DNA of 64,000 nt from Aliikangiella coralliicola (GCF_007004725.1 NZ_ML660162.1:124001-188000), one strand, 5' to 3'; positions 36,993 through 45,848 are shown, counted from the stretch's first letter. The notes: generated by a model from the letters alone, not told the origin. Numbers and translations are program-made.

Positions 36993-37829
36993 ATGACGAA
37001 ACTATCCTTATCACTCTTATTGTTCCTTATCTATCCAAGCACCACGCTAAGCGCCGGGCTTGAGCTTCTATGGTCAGTTAAAAATACCTTTAGTATGCCT
37101 GAATCTGCAGCTTTTGATGACAAGCGCCAGGTGATTTATATTTCGAATGTGAATGAGTATGCAAAAGATGGCAACGGTTTTATTTCTCGCGTCAGTCTGG
37201 ACGGCCAATCTATTGAACTAAAATGGTTAAAAGGACTCAATAGCCCTACAGGACTCGCAGTACTTGCTGATACTCTATATGTAGCTGACTATGATGCACT
37301 TGTGGCCATTAACCTGACAAACGGAAAAATCATCCAACGATTTGACGCACCAGATGCGAAATCCAAGCCAGTACTCAATGACGTAGCAATATCTCGAGAT
37401 GGAATCGTCTATGTTTCAGGGAGTGCCAGTCAAACTATTTATCGCCTGTTAGATAATCAATTAGAATTCTGGGTTAAAGCGCCTGAGCTGCTCAAGTTTG
37501 CCAATGGCTTATTTATAAGTAATGGCGTGCTATATCATGGTGGGCTTCATTGGAATGCATTCAATATCGAATCAGGTAAACCAGTTGTTGATATACTCCG
37601 ACCGGATAAAACGCTAAAAAAATTCGATGGTATTACAAGTGATGGGAACAATGGTTTTTTAGTTACTTTAATTGAAGATTCTCGAATTTGGCATATTCAA
37701 AAGAACGGCATTTCTCAACCCTTATCAAAGAAGGAGCTTAATGGGATAGATTTACAATATTTACCTGATAAAAAGCTCTTACTAGTCCCCCAGGTTGAAG
37801 GCGGATTCTCCCTCTTTCGCTTTGACTAA
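36993..37829 (+). CDS. Exported beta-propeller protein, SMP-30/NHL-like
   Basis: The 278-residue product has a signal peptide (ending TTLSA) and repeated propeller strands: MPESAAFDDKRQVIYISNVNEYAKDGNGF in part, SPTGLAVLADTLYVADYDALVAI, LNDVAISRDGIVYVSGS and FDGITSDGNNGFLVTLIED. This is the six-bladed SMP-30/gluconolactonase or NHL fold; several relatives are lactonases or just binding scaffolds. ATG 36993 is chosen because CAGGTG lies upstream and the signal begins there. The ligand is unknown. Confidence 0.75.
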   Translation: MTKLSLSLLLFLIYPSTTLSAGLELLWSVKNTFSMPESAAFDDKRQVIYISNVNEYAKDGNGFISRVSLDGQSIELKWLKGLNSPTGLAVLADTLYVADYDALVAINLTNGKIIQRFDAPDAKSKPVLNDVAISRDGIVYVSGSASQTIYRLLDNQLEFWVKAPELLKFANGLFISNGVLYHGGLHWNAFNIESGKPVVDILRPDKTLKKFDGITSDGNNGFLVTLIEDSRIWHIQKNGISQPLSKKELNGIDLQYLPDKKLLLVPQVEGGFSLFRFD

Positions 37830-38070
37830 ATCTCAAACGCTAAAAATGCTTTCTATCATATTTTTTGTCAATTCAACTAGCTGATTAATATGAAATAAGT
37901 TGTAATTATGTTCTCACTCCTGAGAAGCTTTGCAAGTAGACTATTCATTTTCACAGTTCGCAAACTATCCACCCTATCCGAAAATTGAGACAGCATTAGT
38001 ATTAATTTTTTCTTGATTAACTAAAATAATCTCTCCCCATTAAATCCAGATCTAAGCTCGAATAAAAAAT

Positions 38071-38526
38071 ATGATAACAAGAACACTTGATGAACTAAAA
38101 ACCGAACTCGACAAAGCAATTAATCTCGACCATAGTCAACGCCAGGTCATTGAGCTATTTTACTCACAATATAAAGAAATCAGGGTAGAAAATGCAGAAG
38201 GCTTTGAAGATGATGGAGATATGCTGATAGTTCAAAGCGGTGCCTATAACTGAGGAGAAGGTGATTTTTTTTACTGGACATTAACTCGTCAAGCAATCAT
38301 TTTTGACCCGACAGATCCACAACAGCAAAGTGAGATTTATCAATTAGAGCTTCAACTTAGGTTTTTAGTTTCGGATATGAATGAAAAGTTGAGTTGCCAA
38401 AGTGAATGGTACGATCATACTGATAAAATACCTGATTTAATTCGCTTTATTGAAACTGACGCTTCATCTCAATGGTCTTTATCCAATCAATATGAGTCTA
38501 TTTGTGTGCTCACCTACAAAGTCTAA
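38071..38526 (+). pseudogene. Gene of unknown function interrupted by an in-frame TGA
   Basis: ATG 38071 opens 60 codons that end at TGA 38251-38253. The same frame then continues with no stop for another 90 codons to TAA 38524-38526, and the second part (starting GEGDFFYWTLTRQAIIFDPTD) is clearly protein-like and has no start or ribosome site of its own close to its beginning. The whole reading frame would be a 151-residue acidic soluble protein if the TGA were TGG (Trp). I read this as a recent nonsense mutation. Recoding as selenocysteine is less likely, since the context is not a known selenoprotein. I do not recognise the family. Confidence 0.65.
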
Positions 38527-38765
38527 CAATATTTATAATATTTCAAGAATAATCTCACGAGTATAATCAGCTTCACTTTCATAGTAACTCATTTATGACG
38601 CGAAGCTGACAAACAACACCGCACTCACACAATTATCTTTTTTAGATATCGAAACATCCTCCATTGCAAAACTCACTGAAGACATTGACACTCAAATAAA
38701 TCTAAACCTGCTATTTTCAGCCTTTCAAACTTACTGCAAAAAACCAACTTATCAATATTCAAACC

Positions 38766-38797
38766 ACCCTACTTTCTGTAGGGTCATTTTATTTTTT
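38766..38797 (+). terminator. Rho-independent terminator in the AT-rich gap
   Basis: ACCCTAC (38766-38772), loop TTTCT, GTAGGGT (38778-38784), then CATTTTATTTTTT. It lies 240 bases after the broken gene and 355 before the orphan gene. A 70-codon open frame without a start (about 38571-38802) overlaps it and may be a gene remnant. Confidence 0.65.
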
Positions 38798-39030
38798 AAG
38801 TAAACTTAAATGAAATAAAAACGAGATAATTAATTCTACAAAATAAAGAGATAAAATATGAAAAATAAAGAGATAAAAAAGAGAAAAAACGAATTACATA
38901 TTGATTTATAAAAACACTATTCTATTATCTTGCCTGTTGACTTTCTGGATTGCTTAATACGATGTTCAGAAATTTAGAAATTGAAACATATGGTTGTGTT
39001 TTTCTCAACCAGTAACGCAAAAATATTACA

Positions 39031-39073
39031 TTTGTGTGACACAAAAATAATTTCTAAAAACTCAGAACTGAGT
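39031..39073. promoter_or_regulatory. Two palindromes upstream of the orphan gene
   Basis: TTTGTGT-G-ACACAAA (39031-39045) and ACTCAG-AA-CTGAGT (39060-39073) are perfect palindromes about 80-120 bases before the start at 39153. They are typical of operator sites. The first resembles a Crp/Fnr-type half-site pair only loosely; the binding protein is unknown. Confidence 0.45.
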
Positions 39074-39152
39074 GCAGGCAGATGTTCTTTAATGATCAAC
39101 GATAAGTGAATTACCAATTATCACAAGTCATTTTAATTAAAGAGGTTTAGTA

Positions 39153-39896
39153 ATGGAAACAACAGTCGAAACTCAACAGCAAAAAGACATTAACACAATT
39201 CTCGCCAACCCTTTCGTAAGCGCTCCTGTACTATTCAATTTACAGGAACACTCAAATGGCGGTTTATTAATTTCTTCAAACTTCTTGGACACCCGAAACT
39301 CAAGTGAAAAGAAAGTTGATAATGAGAGATTATTATCAGGCAGTATCGTTGCTAATCCATCTGTTATTGGTTCAAGTGCACAAGTAATTGCAATGGCAGG
39401 AAAATGCCACGGAAAAGCTTCTCAAAGATTGTTGGTGAAAGCAAGTTCACCAAATGCTCCTCAGCAACATAAAACGTTAGATTTCTTCCCTATTTTCGGT
39501 TCAAACTACAAGTCGGGAGGCAGCGCTAGCACAGGAGAAAATTTGGGCTTAAGAGTCGTTGATGGTTTCCTTACACCAACTCGCGATTCAGCGGATTTGA
39601 GCACCGGCTTAACGATTCCATTAATTGTTGGCCCAGAGTCTGCTGTTATCGGAGATATCGATCAATCAGTATTGTCAGATCTAAACGCATTGAATGTTCC
39701 GTGGGGTAATATTTTTAATATCGCTAAAAAAGTATTGCCTGTTGTCGCCAAGTCAGGATACGAGATTTATCAGGAACTTTCTGACGAAAAGAACCAGCGA
39801 TTAGCCGATAATGACGTGAGTGGTATCTTTGATACAATTACAAGTGTCGCCAAAATAGCAGTACCAATCGCAGGCTCGATTCTTGGTGCACTGTAA
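39153..39896 (+). CDS. Orphan 247-residue protein with two hydrophobic helices at the C terminus
   Basis: The protein has no signal peptide, a Gln-rich start, a central Ser/Gly-rich part (GSNYKSGGSASTGENLG) with one cysteine, and two C-terminal hydrophobic-amphipathic helices: NIFNIAKKVLPVVAKSGYEI (about 195-214) and SVAKIAVPIAGSILGAL at the very end (about 231-247). AGAGG lies 7 bases before the ATG and a perfect terminator follows, so it is a self-contained unit behind two palindromes. I do not recognise any family. The Gly/Ala-rich cationic tail recalls pore-forming peptides and bacteriocins, but this is only an impression. Confidence 0.65.
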   Translation: METTVETQQQKDINTILANPFVSAPVLFNLQEHSNGGLLISSNFLDTRNSSEKKVDNERLLSGSIVANPSVIGSSAQVIAMAGKCHGKASQRLLVKASSPNAPQQHKTLDFFPIFGSNYKSGGSASTGENLGLRVVDGFLTPTRDSADLSTGLTIPLIVGPESAVIGDIDQSVLSDLNALNVPWGNIFNIAKKVLPVVAKSGYEIYQELSDEKNQRLADNDVSGIFDTITSVAKIAVPIAGSILGAL

Positions 39897-39941
39897 AATT
39901 ATGGTGAAAAGTAATTGAATTAGTCATTTCATGTAATAAAC

Positions 39942-39969
39942 AAAAAAACTGAGAGTTCTCAGTTTTTTT
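39942..39969 (+). terminator. Strong rho-independent terminator
   Basis: AAAAAAACTGAGA (39942-39954) pairs perfectly with TCTCAGTTTTTTT (39957-39969), giving an A-tract/T-tract hairpin that would work in both directions. Confidence 0.9.
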
Positions 39970-40105
39970 GTTATTTTTATCTGCGATAACTCAGATATCT
40001 CTTACTATTGACGCTATAATTCGACAGTTTTTTTTATTATTGGACTATTGACCAACGATTGTTTTTAATTCCATTTAATATGTGATTATGTGGGGTTAAC
40101 TGACA

Positions 40106-41365
40106 ATGACAAAGCTAAAAAATAAACTCAATAGAAGAAATTTTATACGCAATATCTCCTACAGCGCTTTGGGTGTTAGTCTGGGACTCCCAGCCTCATC
40201 TGCTAGCAACCAGAATCCAAGCATTTCCAACAACTTAAAAGAACCTCATAAGACATACCGAATTAAAGACCACTTGATGTTGCAACCCGGTTTATCTTAT
40301 TTTAATACAGGTAGTCTTGGCCCCACTCCGCAAATTGTCTTGAATACAGTCAATGAAGTCACTCAACTGCTTGAACAAAATCCCGTAGAAAATAACTGGG
40401 GAAAACTCGGTCGGACCGCTGATAATGTGCGGAACCTGATTGCAGATTATATCAACGCAAATAGAGAAGAAATCCTGTTAACTAGAAATACAACCGAAGG
40501 AATGAACTTGATCGCCGGTGGGCTACAGCTAAAGCCTGGCGATGAAATAGTCACTTCTACAGATGAGCATTACGGCGGACTTGCGGGTTGGAAGTTTTTG
40601 GAAAAATATCATGGCGTGAAAGTGGTTAATATCGAATTTCCAAAACATAACATCACACCAGAACTAATTATTGAGAAAATAAAAAAATCTCTCACTTCCC
40701 GCACTCGTGTCTGTAGCTTTATGGACATATCGACGGTGACGGGGTTACGCATGCCGCTTCGCCAAATCGCCGATTTAGTTACACCCCGAAACATCCTGCT
40801 TGTATGTGATGGTGCTCAGTCAGCTGGTATGCAAAAAGTTGATGTCGCCGAAATGGGCGTAGACGTTTTTGCTACCAGCGGGCACAAATGGTTGTTGGGG
40901 CCAAAGGAAACTGGGTTTCTTTATATCCGAAAAGAGATCCAGGAACAGATAAGGTCAATACAACTAGAAACAGGCTTTCGGGTCTACAACCATAACACTG
41001 GTACAAGAAATATCGCCAATATCATCGGTTTAGGTAAGGCCATTGAAATGCAACAAAATTGGGGGGGAATTGCCCAGGTTCAACAAGATATTCTCTCACT
41101 AAGTAATGATCTGAAAACACACCTAAAGTCACTACCAGGATTAACAGTTATTTCTCCTGAAGATCCAACTCTACAATCGGGAATCACGTCAGTTATTTTG
41201 GAAGATCATGACGTAAAGAAAATATACAAAGAGTTAAAGCTGAGAGATATCATTGTGAAAAAACTGGCCAAGCAAAATATTTTACGCTTTTCTACGCATA
41301 TATTTAATACTCAAGATGAGTTAGAACATTTAGTTAAAACTTTACAAATATTATTGAAGCAATGA
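40106..41365 (+). CDS. Tat-exported class V aminotransferase family protein
   Basis: The 419-residue protein begins with a twin-arginine signal (NRRNFIRNISYSALGVSLGL, then ASSAS) and then a class V, NifS/isopenicillin-epimerase-like PLP enzyme: LTRNTTEGMNLIAGGL, the aspartate in VCDGAQSAG and the PLP lysine in TSGHKWLLGP, with TGTRNIANI later. Export of a folded PLP enzyme by Tat is the expected logic. Related periplasmic enzymes are annotated as cysteine desulfurases or epimerases, but the substrate is unknown. It is a single gene between the orphan gene and soxR. Confidence 0.88.
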   Translation: MTKLKNKLNRRNFIRNISYSALGVSLGLPASSASNQNPSISNNLKEPHKTYRIKDHLMLQPGLSYFNTGSLGPTPQIVLNTVNEVTQLLEQNPVENNWGKLGRTADNVRNLIADYINANREEILLTRNTTEGMNLIAGGLQLKPGDEIVTSTDEHYGGLAGWKFLEKYHGVKVVNIEFPKHNITPELIIEKIKKSLTSRTRVCSFMDISTVTGLRMPLRQIADLVTPRNILLVCDGAQSAGMQKVDVAEMGVDVFATSGHKWLLGPKETGFLYIRKEIQEQIRSIQLETGFRVYNHNTGTRNIANIIGLGKAIEMQQNWGGIAQVQQDILSLSNDLKTHLKSLPGLTVISPEDPTLQSGITSVILEDHDVKKIYKELKLRDIIVKKLAKQNILRFSTHIFNTQDELEHLVKTLQILLKQ

Positions 41366-41433
41366 GCAGAGCTGAAAATGAGATTTCTGAGAAGTAAGCG
41401 CCTTAGGATATTCACTAATGTAATATGAAATAG

Positions 41434-41898
41434 CTAGCTATTGTCACCTTGACTTTCCTCTATCAGAAAGCGTGGTCCATTGCCACGAGCGGACACATGG
41501 TCATTCATATTAACCAGTTTACATACTTTGAGAGACAGACAACCACAACCAATACAAGTCGATAAGTTATCCCTTAATCTCAACATCTGGGTGATACGTT
41601 CATCTAGTATCTTCTTCCATTTCGAAGATAGCCGCTCCCAGTCCTTTTTAGTCGGGGTTCTATTATTTGGAAGACTTGAAAGTGCGTCTTCTATTTCTTC
41701 TAATGTTAACCCTAAGTTTTGGGCGGCTTTAATCACAGAAATACGGCGAAGCATAGAATGATGATAGCGACGTTGATTTCCCTGAGTGCGAATGGAACTA
41801 ACAAGATTCCGCTTTTCATAGTACCTAAGTGTCGACGCGTTAATGTCACAGCGCTCTGCAGCTTCCCCAATAGTAAAGAATTTTACCGACTTTCCCAT
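41434..41898 (-). CDS. soxR: Redox-sensitive transcription activator SoxR
   Basis: SoxR is a MerR-family dimer with a [2Fe-2S] cluster that activates target promoters when oxidised. The 154-residue protein has the MerR helix-turn-helix (FTIGEAAERCDINASTLRYYEKRNLV), RRYHHSMLRRISVIKAAQNLG and the cluster motif CIGCGCLSLKVC (C-x2-C-x-C-x5-C). The start at ATG 41898 is where homology begins; the frame is open to 41970 but would run into the divergent promoter. Its presumed target is the NTF2-like gene across the intergenic region, not SoxS. Confidence 0.93.
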   Translation of the reverse strand: MGKSVKFFTIGEAAERCDINASTLRYYEKRNLVSSIRTQGNQRRYHHSMLRRISVIKAAQNLGLTLEEIEDALSSLPNNRTPTKKDWERLSSKWKKILDERITQMLRLRDNLSTCIGCGCLSLKVCKLVNMNDHVSARGNGPRFLIEESQGDNS

Positions 41899-41971
41899 AA
41901 TGTAATCCAACTCTGTACTTTCAAATAATGATAGGCTTTTAACTTTCATATGATACCAGTTTAAAAACATC

Positions 41972-42002
41972 TTGACTTAAAGTTAGGTTTAAGTTTTATG
42001 CT
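41972..42002 (+). promoter_or_regulatory. SoxR-type promoter with 19-base spacer and SoxR box
   Basis: TTGACT (41972-41977) and TATGCT (41997-42002) are 19 bases apart, the over-long spacer that MerR-family activators need. A perfect inverted repeat, ACTTAAA (41975-41981) and TTTAAGT (41988-41994), is placed exactly as the SoxR operator in the E. coli soxS promoter, with its centre 7 bases into the spacer. It reads toward the NTF2-like gene. Confidence 0.85.
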
Positions 42003-42066
42003 CCGTACAACCTTTTTGAGCTGTTTGACCTGGCGACTAGCTAGTATAACTTGGGAGCTAATCTCT

Positions 42067-42456
42067 ATGAGCAAATCGAAGTTTTCAGATAAAAGTTTTA
42101 ACGCGTGGCTTACAAGATACGGAAGAGCCTGGATAGAGCAAAATCCAGATGCCGCTGCTTCGCTATTTACCGCTGACTGTCCCTATTATGATACTCCGTT
42201 TAATCAGCCCTTATCAGGAAAAGAGGCCATTCATCAATACTGGACCAAAGGAGCAAAGGAAAGCCAAAAAGATATTGAGTTCAGTTTTGAGGCGGCAAGA
42301 ATTTCCGGTGTTACTGGATACGCTCGTTGGACCGCAAAATTTACGCGCATTGAAAACGGGCAGCGTGTTGAAATTGAAGGATTCCTCGAAGCTCAATTTA
42401 ATGAAGATGTTATTTGTACTTGTTTTAGAGAGTGGTGGCATAGTCGGACTATTTAA
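42067..42456 (+). CDS. NTF2/SnoaL-like protein, probable SoxR target
   Basis: The 129-residue protein has the cone-shaped NTF2-like fold pattern: helix WLTRYGRAWIEQNPDAAASLF, then TADCPYYDTPFNQPLSGKEAIHQYW and a beta sheet ending in CTCFREWWHSR. Members are small enzymes or ligand carriers. ATG 42067 with GGGAG upstream is preferred because an ATG at 41998 lies inside the -10 box of the SoxR-type promoter and could not be in the transcript's coding part. Regulation by redox-active compounds is inferred; the chemistry is unknown. Confidence 0.78.
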   Translation: MSKSKFSDKSFNAWLTRYGRAWIEQNPDAAASLFTADCPYYDTPFNQPLSGKEAIHQYWTKGAKESQKDIEFSFEAARISGVTGYARWTAKFTRIENGQRVEIEGFLEAQFNEDVICTCFREWWHSRTI

Positions 42457-42469
42457 TGTTTCCGTGCCA

Positions 42470-42847
42470 CTAATTATTTGTTGCGAGCAACGCTAACTCG
42501 CCATCTACGAAACCGATTCCAATACCTTGCGAGCGATTTAGTATATTCGCTCCCGGCTCTCCACTATTCAAGTACTCAATGCAGAGCTTATTCATCTTTT
42601 CCAGACATTCTTCCCATGAATTTCCAGAATATGATAGAGGAATCGCAAGTTGCCTCAGCTTGGGCTCAAATATTTCTTCGCATGCCCAATCAGAATTATG
42701 CTTATCGAATTCAGAAGCGCCGATTAGTTCAATTCCAAAGTTTTCACCAGTTTCAAATAAGTTAAAACTGAAGGCTCTAACATCAGGAGGAATTTCTCCG
42801 GTTAGTGATTGATTTATCCATTGATAGAATTGTTTCTCGAAGTTCAT
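42470..42847 (-). CDS. Hypothetical acidic protein
   Basis: The 125-residue soluble protein is acidic, with FYQWINQSLTGEIPPDVRAFSFNLFE near the start and SDWACEEIFEP in the middle. Its size, acidity and single-domain look resemble immunity proteins of polymorphic toxins and SMI1/Imm-type proteins, but no toxin gene is adjacent and I cannot name a family. AAGG lies before the ATG at 42847. It converges on the NTF2-like gene with 13 bases between. Confidence 0.6.
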   Translation of the reverse strand: MNFEKQFYQWINQSLTGEIPPDVRAFSFNLFETGENFGIELIGASEFDKHNSDWACEEIFEPKLRQLAIPLSYSGNSWEECLEKMNKLCIEYLNSGEPGANILNRSQGIGIGFVDGELALLATNN

Positions 42848-42882
42848 TTTTTTGCCTTCATACTATTTTCGTTTTTCTGTAT

Positions 42883-44109
42883 TTAGGTATTAGCAACTTC
42901 AATATCCGAAGGCTCTTTTTTTGAAGCAATAATCATATAAATCAATATAGCAATTGCTGCAAAACCAAAAATCGCCACAAAATAAGGTATCGAACTTTCA
43001 TTTTGCTCACCATAGCTTCCAACTACATAGTTACTCACTACACCTGCGAAAGCGAACAATGCGAAACTAGTGCTAATAAATCTTTTGGGACCATAGCGCG
43101 CTACTAAAGACATCAGTATTGGTGTAAAAAATAACTCCGATATAGCAAAGATGATTTCTGCCGAAATGAGCAATGTTGCCAAGCCAATTAGCGTTTGGCC
43201 AGAATTTGCATACCCAATAAACAACCAAAATAGCGTGTATAAAAGCAAGCCAATGCATAATTTCAACCAAGAGTTAATGCGAATAGCAAACCACATGATG
43301 CAGCACAACACACCGACGCTCATGGTGGTCGCAGTTCCAACCATCTGCATGTTCAAGGAATTAGTATTTGAATACTGTTTTAGTTCGGATAGAAACGGAT
43401 ACATCGATTCATAAGAAAACCAATATAAAGTAGATAACAACATAAACAGGCAGAGAAATTTTATACCTCTAGTAACAGGTACATTTTCCGGTATTTCAAG
43501 AAAGCTCGTACAATTTACTTTATCTTTCCCAAAGTATAAGACTGTGCAAGCTGCAATTAGTAGCACCGTCGCAATGTAAAAACCAAGGCTAAAACTATAA
43601 GTTTCAGCGATGAAGGGAATACTAAGCGCAGCTATGAAAGCGGATACGTTAACCAGTAAAATATGAGTAGTAAATACCCCATCTAATTTTTCCGGGCGAT
43701 CATAAAATTGGATTGCAAGCAGTGATGTTGCAGTTGGCTTAAACAGTCCGATACCAGCACTCATAACTAACAAGCTCAATAGCACTGAACTAGACGGGCT
43801 AAGTGCAAACATAGTGCTACCAGCGGCGAAAACTAGTACCCCCAAAGTCGCAACTTTTAATCTCGATAAAACCAAGTCAGATAGTAATCCACCACCAATC
43901 GACATTAAATAAACTGCTACGGTGAATACACCATAAAGATGAAACGCCTCCTCTCGACTCAATCCACCGCCGCCGTCAGCAGCCTCTTTTATTAAAAAGA
44001 GAACGAGTATACTTCTTATTCCATAGTAGGCTATCCTCTCTAACACTTGAGCGGTGAAAAGAATAGCTAAACCGGAAGCAGGGTTCGATATTTTATTAGT
44101 TTGCGTCAT
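42883..44109 (-). CDS. POT/PTR-like MFS transporter
   Basis: The 408-residue protein has 12 predicted membrane helices and the POT-family helix 1 motif ERIAYYGIRSILVLFL, followed by the loop IGGGLLSDLVLSRLK typical of MFS carriers. POT members move di- and tripeptides with protons, but this one is shorter than usual (about 480-500 residues) and lacks the two extra helices of many bacterial POTs, so the substrate is uncertain. The ATG at 44109 has a weak ribosome site. An 18-bp palindrome lies about 105 bases upstream. Confidence 0.78.
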   Translation of the reverse strand: MTQTNKISNPASGLAILFTAQVLERIAYYGIRSILVLFLIKEAADGGGGLSREEAFHLYGVFTVAVYLMSIGGGLLSDLVLSRLKVATLGVLVFAAGSTMFALSPSSSVLLSLLVMSAGIGLFKPTATSLLAIQFYDRPEKLDGVFTTHILLVNVSAFIAALSIPFIAETYSFSLGFYIATVLLIAACTVLYFGKDKVNCTSFLEIPENVPVTRGIKFLCLFMLLSTLYWFSYESMYPFLSELKQYSNTNSLNMQMVGTATTMSVGVLCCIMWFAIRINSWLKLCIGLLLYTLFWLFIGYANSGQTLIGLATLLISAEIIFAISELFFTPILMSLVARYGPKRFISTSFALFAFAGVVSNYVVGSYGEQNESSIPYFVAIFGFAAIAILIYMIIASKKEPSDIEVANT

Positions 44110-44541
44110 ATTCTAGTTATTCGTAAGTGTTCATTCTAAGTCAGATCTTCTAACCTACCGTCTATATCTCATAAACACAACTTAATTTAGACTGGCTTGC
44201 CATCAAATGCTTAATGCTGAGATATCTCAGCAGTTATAATTCTTATTTCAAAGATCAATTAACTGGTGACTTTGTTAAGCAAATTTCTTTTAAGATTTTC
44301 ATCTGGCTATCTCAAATACACTAACCACCCACAGCGAGAAAATGATTTAAACTTTTACAATTTGCTATTTTTATTTCTTAAATAGATTTATTTTTTGAAA
44401 TTTCTAATTAAATAACTCGCTTTCCAATAAATTCGTTTTTCACGGAAAAATGCCGACTATAATGGTGCCCCAAGCTATTTACACAGCTTCAGTAGCTAGG
44501 CTAGCAGTATGGAATGCAACCTCAATTTAAAGGAGAGCAAA
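44110..44541. other. Divergent intergenic region
   Basis: About 430 AT-rich bases between divergent genes, with the 18-bp palindrome at 44215 as the main feature. Promoters for both neighbours should lie here. Confidence 0.4.
44215..44232. promoter_or_regulatory. Perfect 18-bp palindrome, candidate operator
   Basis: TGCTGAGATATCTCAGCA is a perfect palindrome located 106 bases before the transporter start on the minus strand and about 310 before the secreted protein start on the plus strand. It is a likely repressor or activator site for the transporter gene. Confidence 0.5.
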
Positions 44542-45174
44542 GTGAAAAAGTTCATTAGTAGTTTAGTAGCATTTTTGTCCATGTATAGTATTTCGTTATA
44601 CGCTCAACCCCCTTATGGTCCAGATATGATTAGTACACCCGCCGGTGTAATGAATGAATGGACAGTAACCTATTACAACGATCAGGATTCCGGTATTTTA
44701 GGGCCAGTATCACATCGTCAGTGGGCTACACAGCGATTATGTTTCTACTATGCTGGTGTCGCAGACTCACATCAGCGCTATTATGTAGTAAGTTCAAGCT
44801 ATCGCGGCTGGTATGGTACAGCAACGCAAGAAGGCGATCTTGTCAGAGTAAAATTAACTTTTTGGAATGGCCGAGGTAACGATGAAATCACGTTCGATCT
44901 AACAACTATGGGACCAAGAGATCGCGGCATGGGACACTGGGATGAAACTGTAGAAACATGGTCGACATTTGGAATTACTTTTTGGGGCAATACAGAGCTA
45001 AGACGTATTGGCACCTGTCAGGTACCAAGTAATGGTGTAAATACTTCAAACGAGTTTTCTACAGCCGATAACTTCCGCAGGCAAATGGGTGGTCTTTTTG
45101 CCATTGCCGAAGAAGAGAAAACACCTATGGGCGGTACTCGTGAAGATGCGCAAGAAACAAAACAATCAGATTGA
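44542..45174 (+). CDS. Secreted protein of unknown function
   Basis: The 210-residue product starts with GTG 44542 behind AAAGGAGAG and has a signal peptide ending SLYA, then a beta-rich domain with many aromatic residues (NEWTVTYYND, YRGWYGTATQEGD, GHWDETVETW), two cysteines, and an acidic C-terminal tail. I do not recognise it. A hairpin follows. The Trp/Tyr-rich beta pattern could be a carbohydrate- or ligand-binding fold. Confidence 0.62.
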   Translation: MKKFISSLVAFLSMYSISLYAQPPYGPDMISTPAGVMNEWTVTYYNDQDSGILGPVSHRQWATQRLCFYYAGVADSHQRYYVVSSSYRGWYGTATQEGDLVRVKLTFWNGRGNDEITFDLTTMGPRDRGMGHWDETVETWSTFGITFWGNTELRRIGTCQVPSNGVNTSNEFSTADNFRRQMGGLFAIAEEEKTPMGGTREDAQETKQSD

Positions 45175-45230
45175 TCAACTTTTGCATCCAACCAGAATAG
45201 CTCGCGGTTAAGATGCTAGTGAAATTTCAG

Positions 45231-45268
45231 GAGCCTTTCATGATGTTAATGGCAGGCTCTTATTATTT
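45231..45268 (+). terminator. Probable terminator after the secreted protein gene
   Basis: GAGCCT (45231-45236) and AGGCTC (45254-45259) form a 6-bp stem with a 17-base loop, followed by TTATTATTTT. Moderate strength. Confidence 0.5.
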
Positions 45269-45372
45269 TCCAGTGAACTATTTTAATTTTCGAGCAACAT
45301 AAAGTTAATTTGTCAGTATTCGACTTTCTCAGCCCGAACGCTTTATAAGGCAGTGTTAAACCAATCGTCAAC

Positions 45373-45774
45373 TCATCCCTGGAAATCTTCAGGATGCTGT
45401 TTGCCTGAATCACCAATCTCGTCCCACGCGGCTTTTGAACTCACCCATATATGATGAGCCACTTTTAAGTTCTCTTCACCATTAGTTATCAAACCAGCCG
45501 GTACGTACATGCGTAAATCATCATTGGCACCTGGAAGCGAGGAGCCGCAACTCTTGCAAAAACTTGTTTGCCAATCATGTCCGGGTTTGTCCCAGGTTTT
45601 AATCAAATCATTTCCCCGAAGCCATCGAAAGTCATTGTTATTAATCACCACCACTGCAATTCCGCCACTACCAGTTGAGCGACGGCAGATAGAACAATGG
45701 CAAATATATACATCCGAAACCTTACAAGAAATTTCGAAAGCGATTGCTCCGCAATTACACTCACCAGTAATCAT
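45373..45774 (-). CDS. GFA-family zinc protein
   Basis: The 133-residue protein is the second GFA member in the window, with GECNCGAIAFEI, CHCSICRRSTGSGG and FCKSCGSSLPG as zinc-binding segments. It is diverged from the copy at 36405, so it is an older paralogue rather than a recent duplicate. AAGGAAAA lies upstream of the ATG at 45774. It follows a methyltransferase gene on the same strand after a 74-base gap. Confidence 0.9.
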   Translation of the reverse strand: MITGECNCGAIAFEISCKVSDVYICHCSICRRSTGSGGIAVVVINNNDFRWLRGNDLIKTWDKPGHDWQTSFCKSCGSSLPGANDDLRMYVPAGLITNGEENLKVAHHIWVSSKAAWDEIGDSGKQHPEDFQG

Positions 45775-45848
45775 TCGGTTTTCCTTTTTTCTTCGAAAAC
45801 ACCGAGCACATACGCATTAACATACATAGCTTATTGCCTCCAGACTTA

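Larger units (their letters stand above)
38527..39152. other. AT-rich intergenic region
   Basis: About 625 bases of AT-rich DNA holding the terminator at 38766, a direct repeat of AAATAAAGAGATAAAA near 38841-38880 (two copies about 21 bases apart), and two palindromes before the orphan gene. No complete gene is supported. Confidence 0.45.

Noticed and set aside
38251-38300. Selenocysteine recoding at the TGA in the broken gene
   Set aside because: No known selenoprotein context and no convincing stem-loop just after the TGA; a nonsense mutation of a Trp codon is simpler.
42470-42847. Toxin-immunity pair
   Set aside because: The acidic protein resembles immunity proteins only in general shape, and no toxin gene is adjacent.
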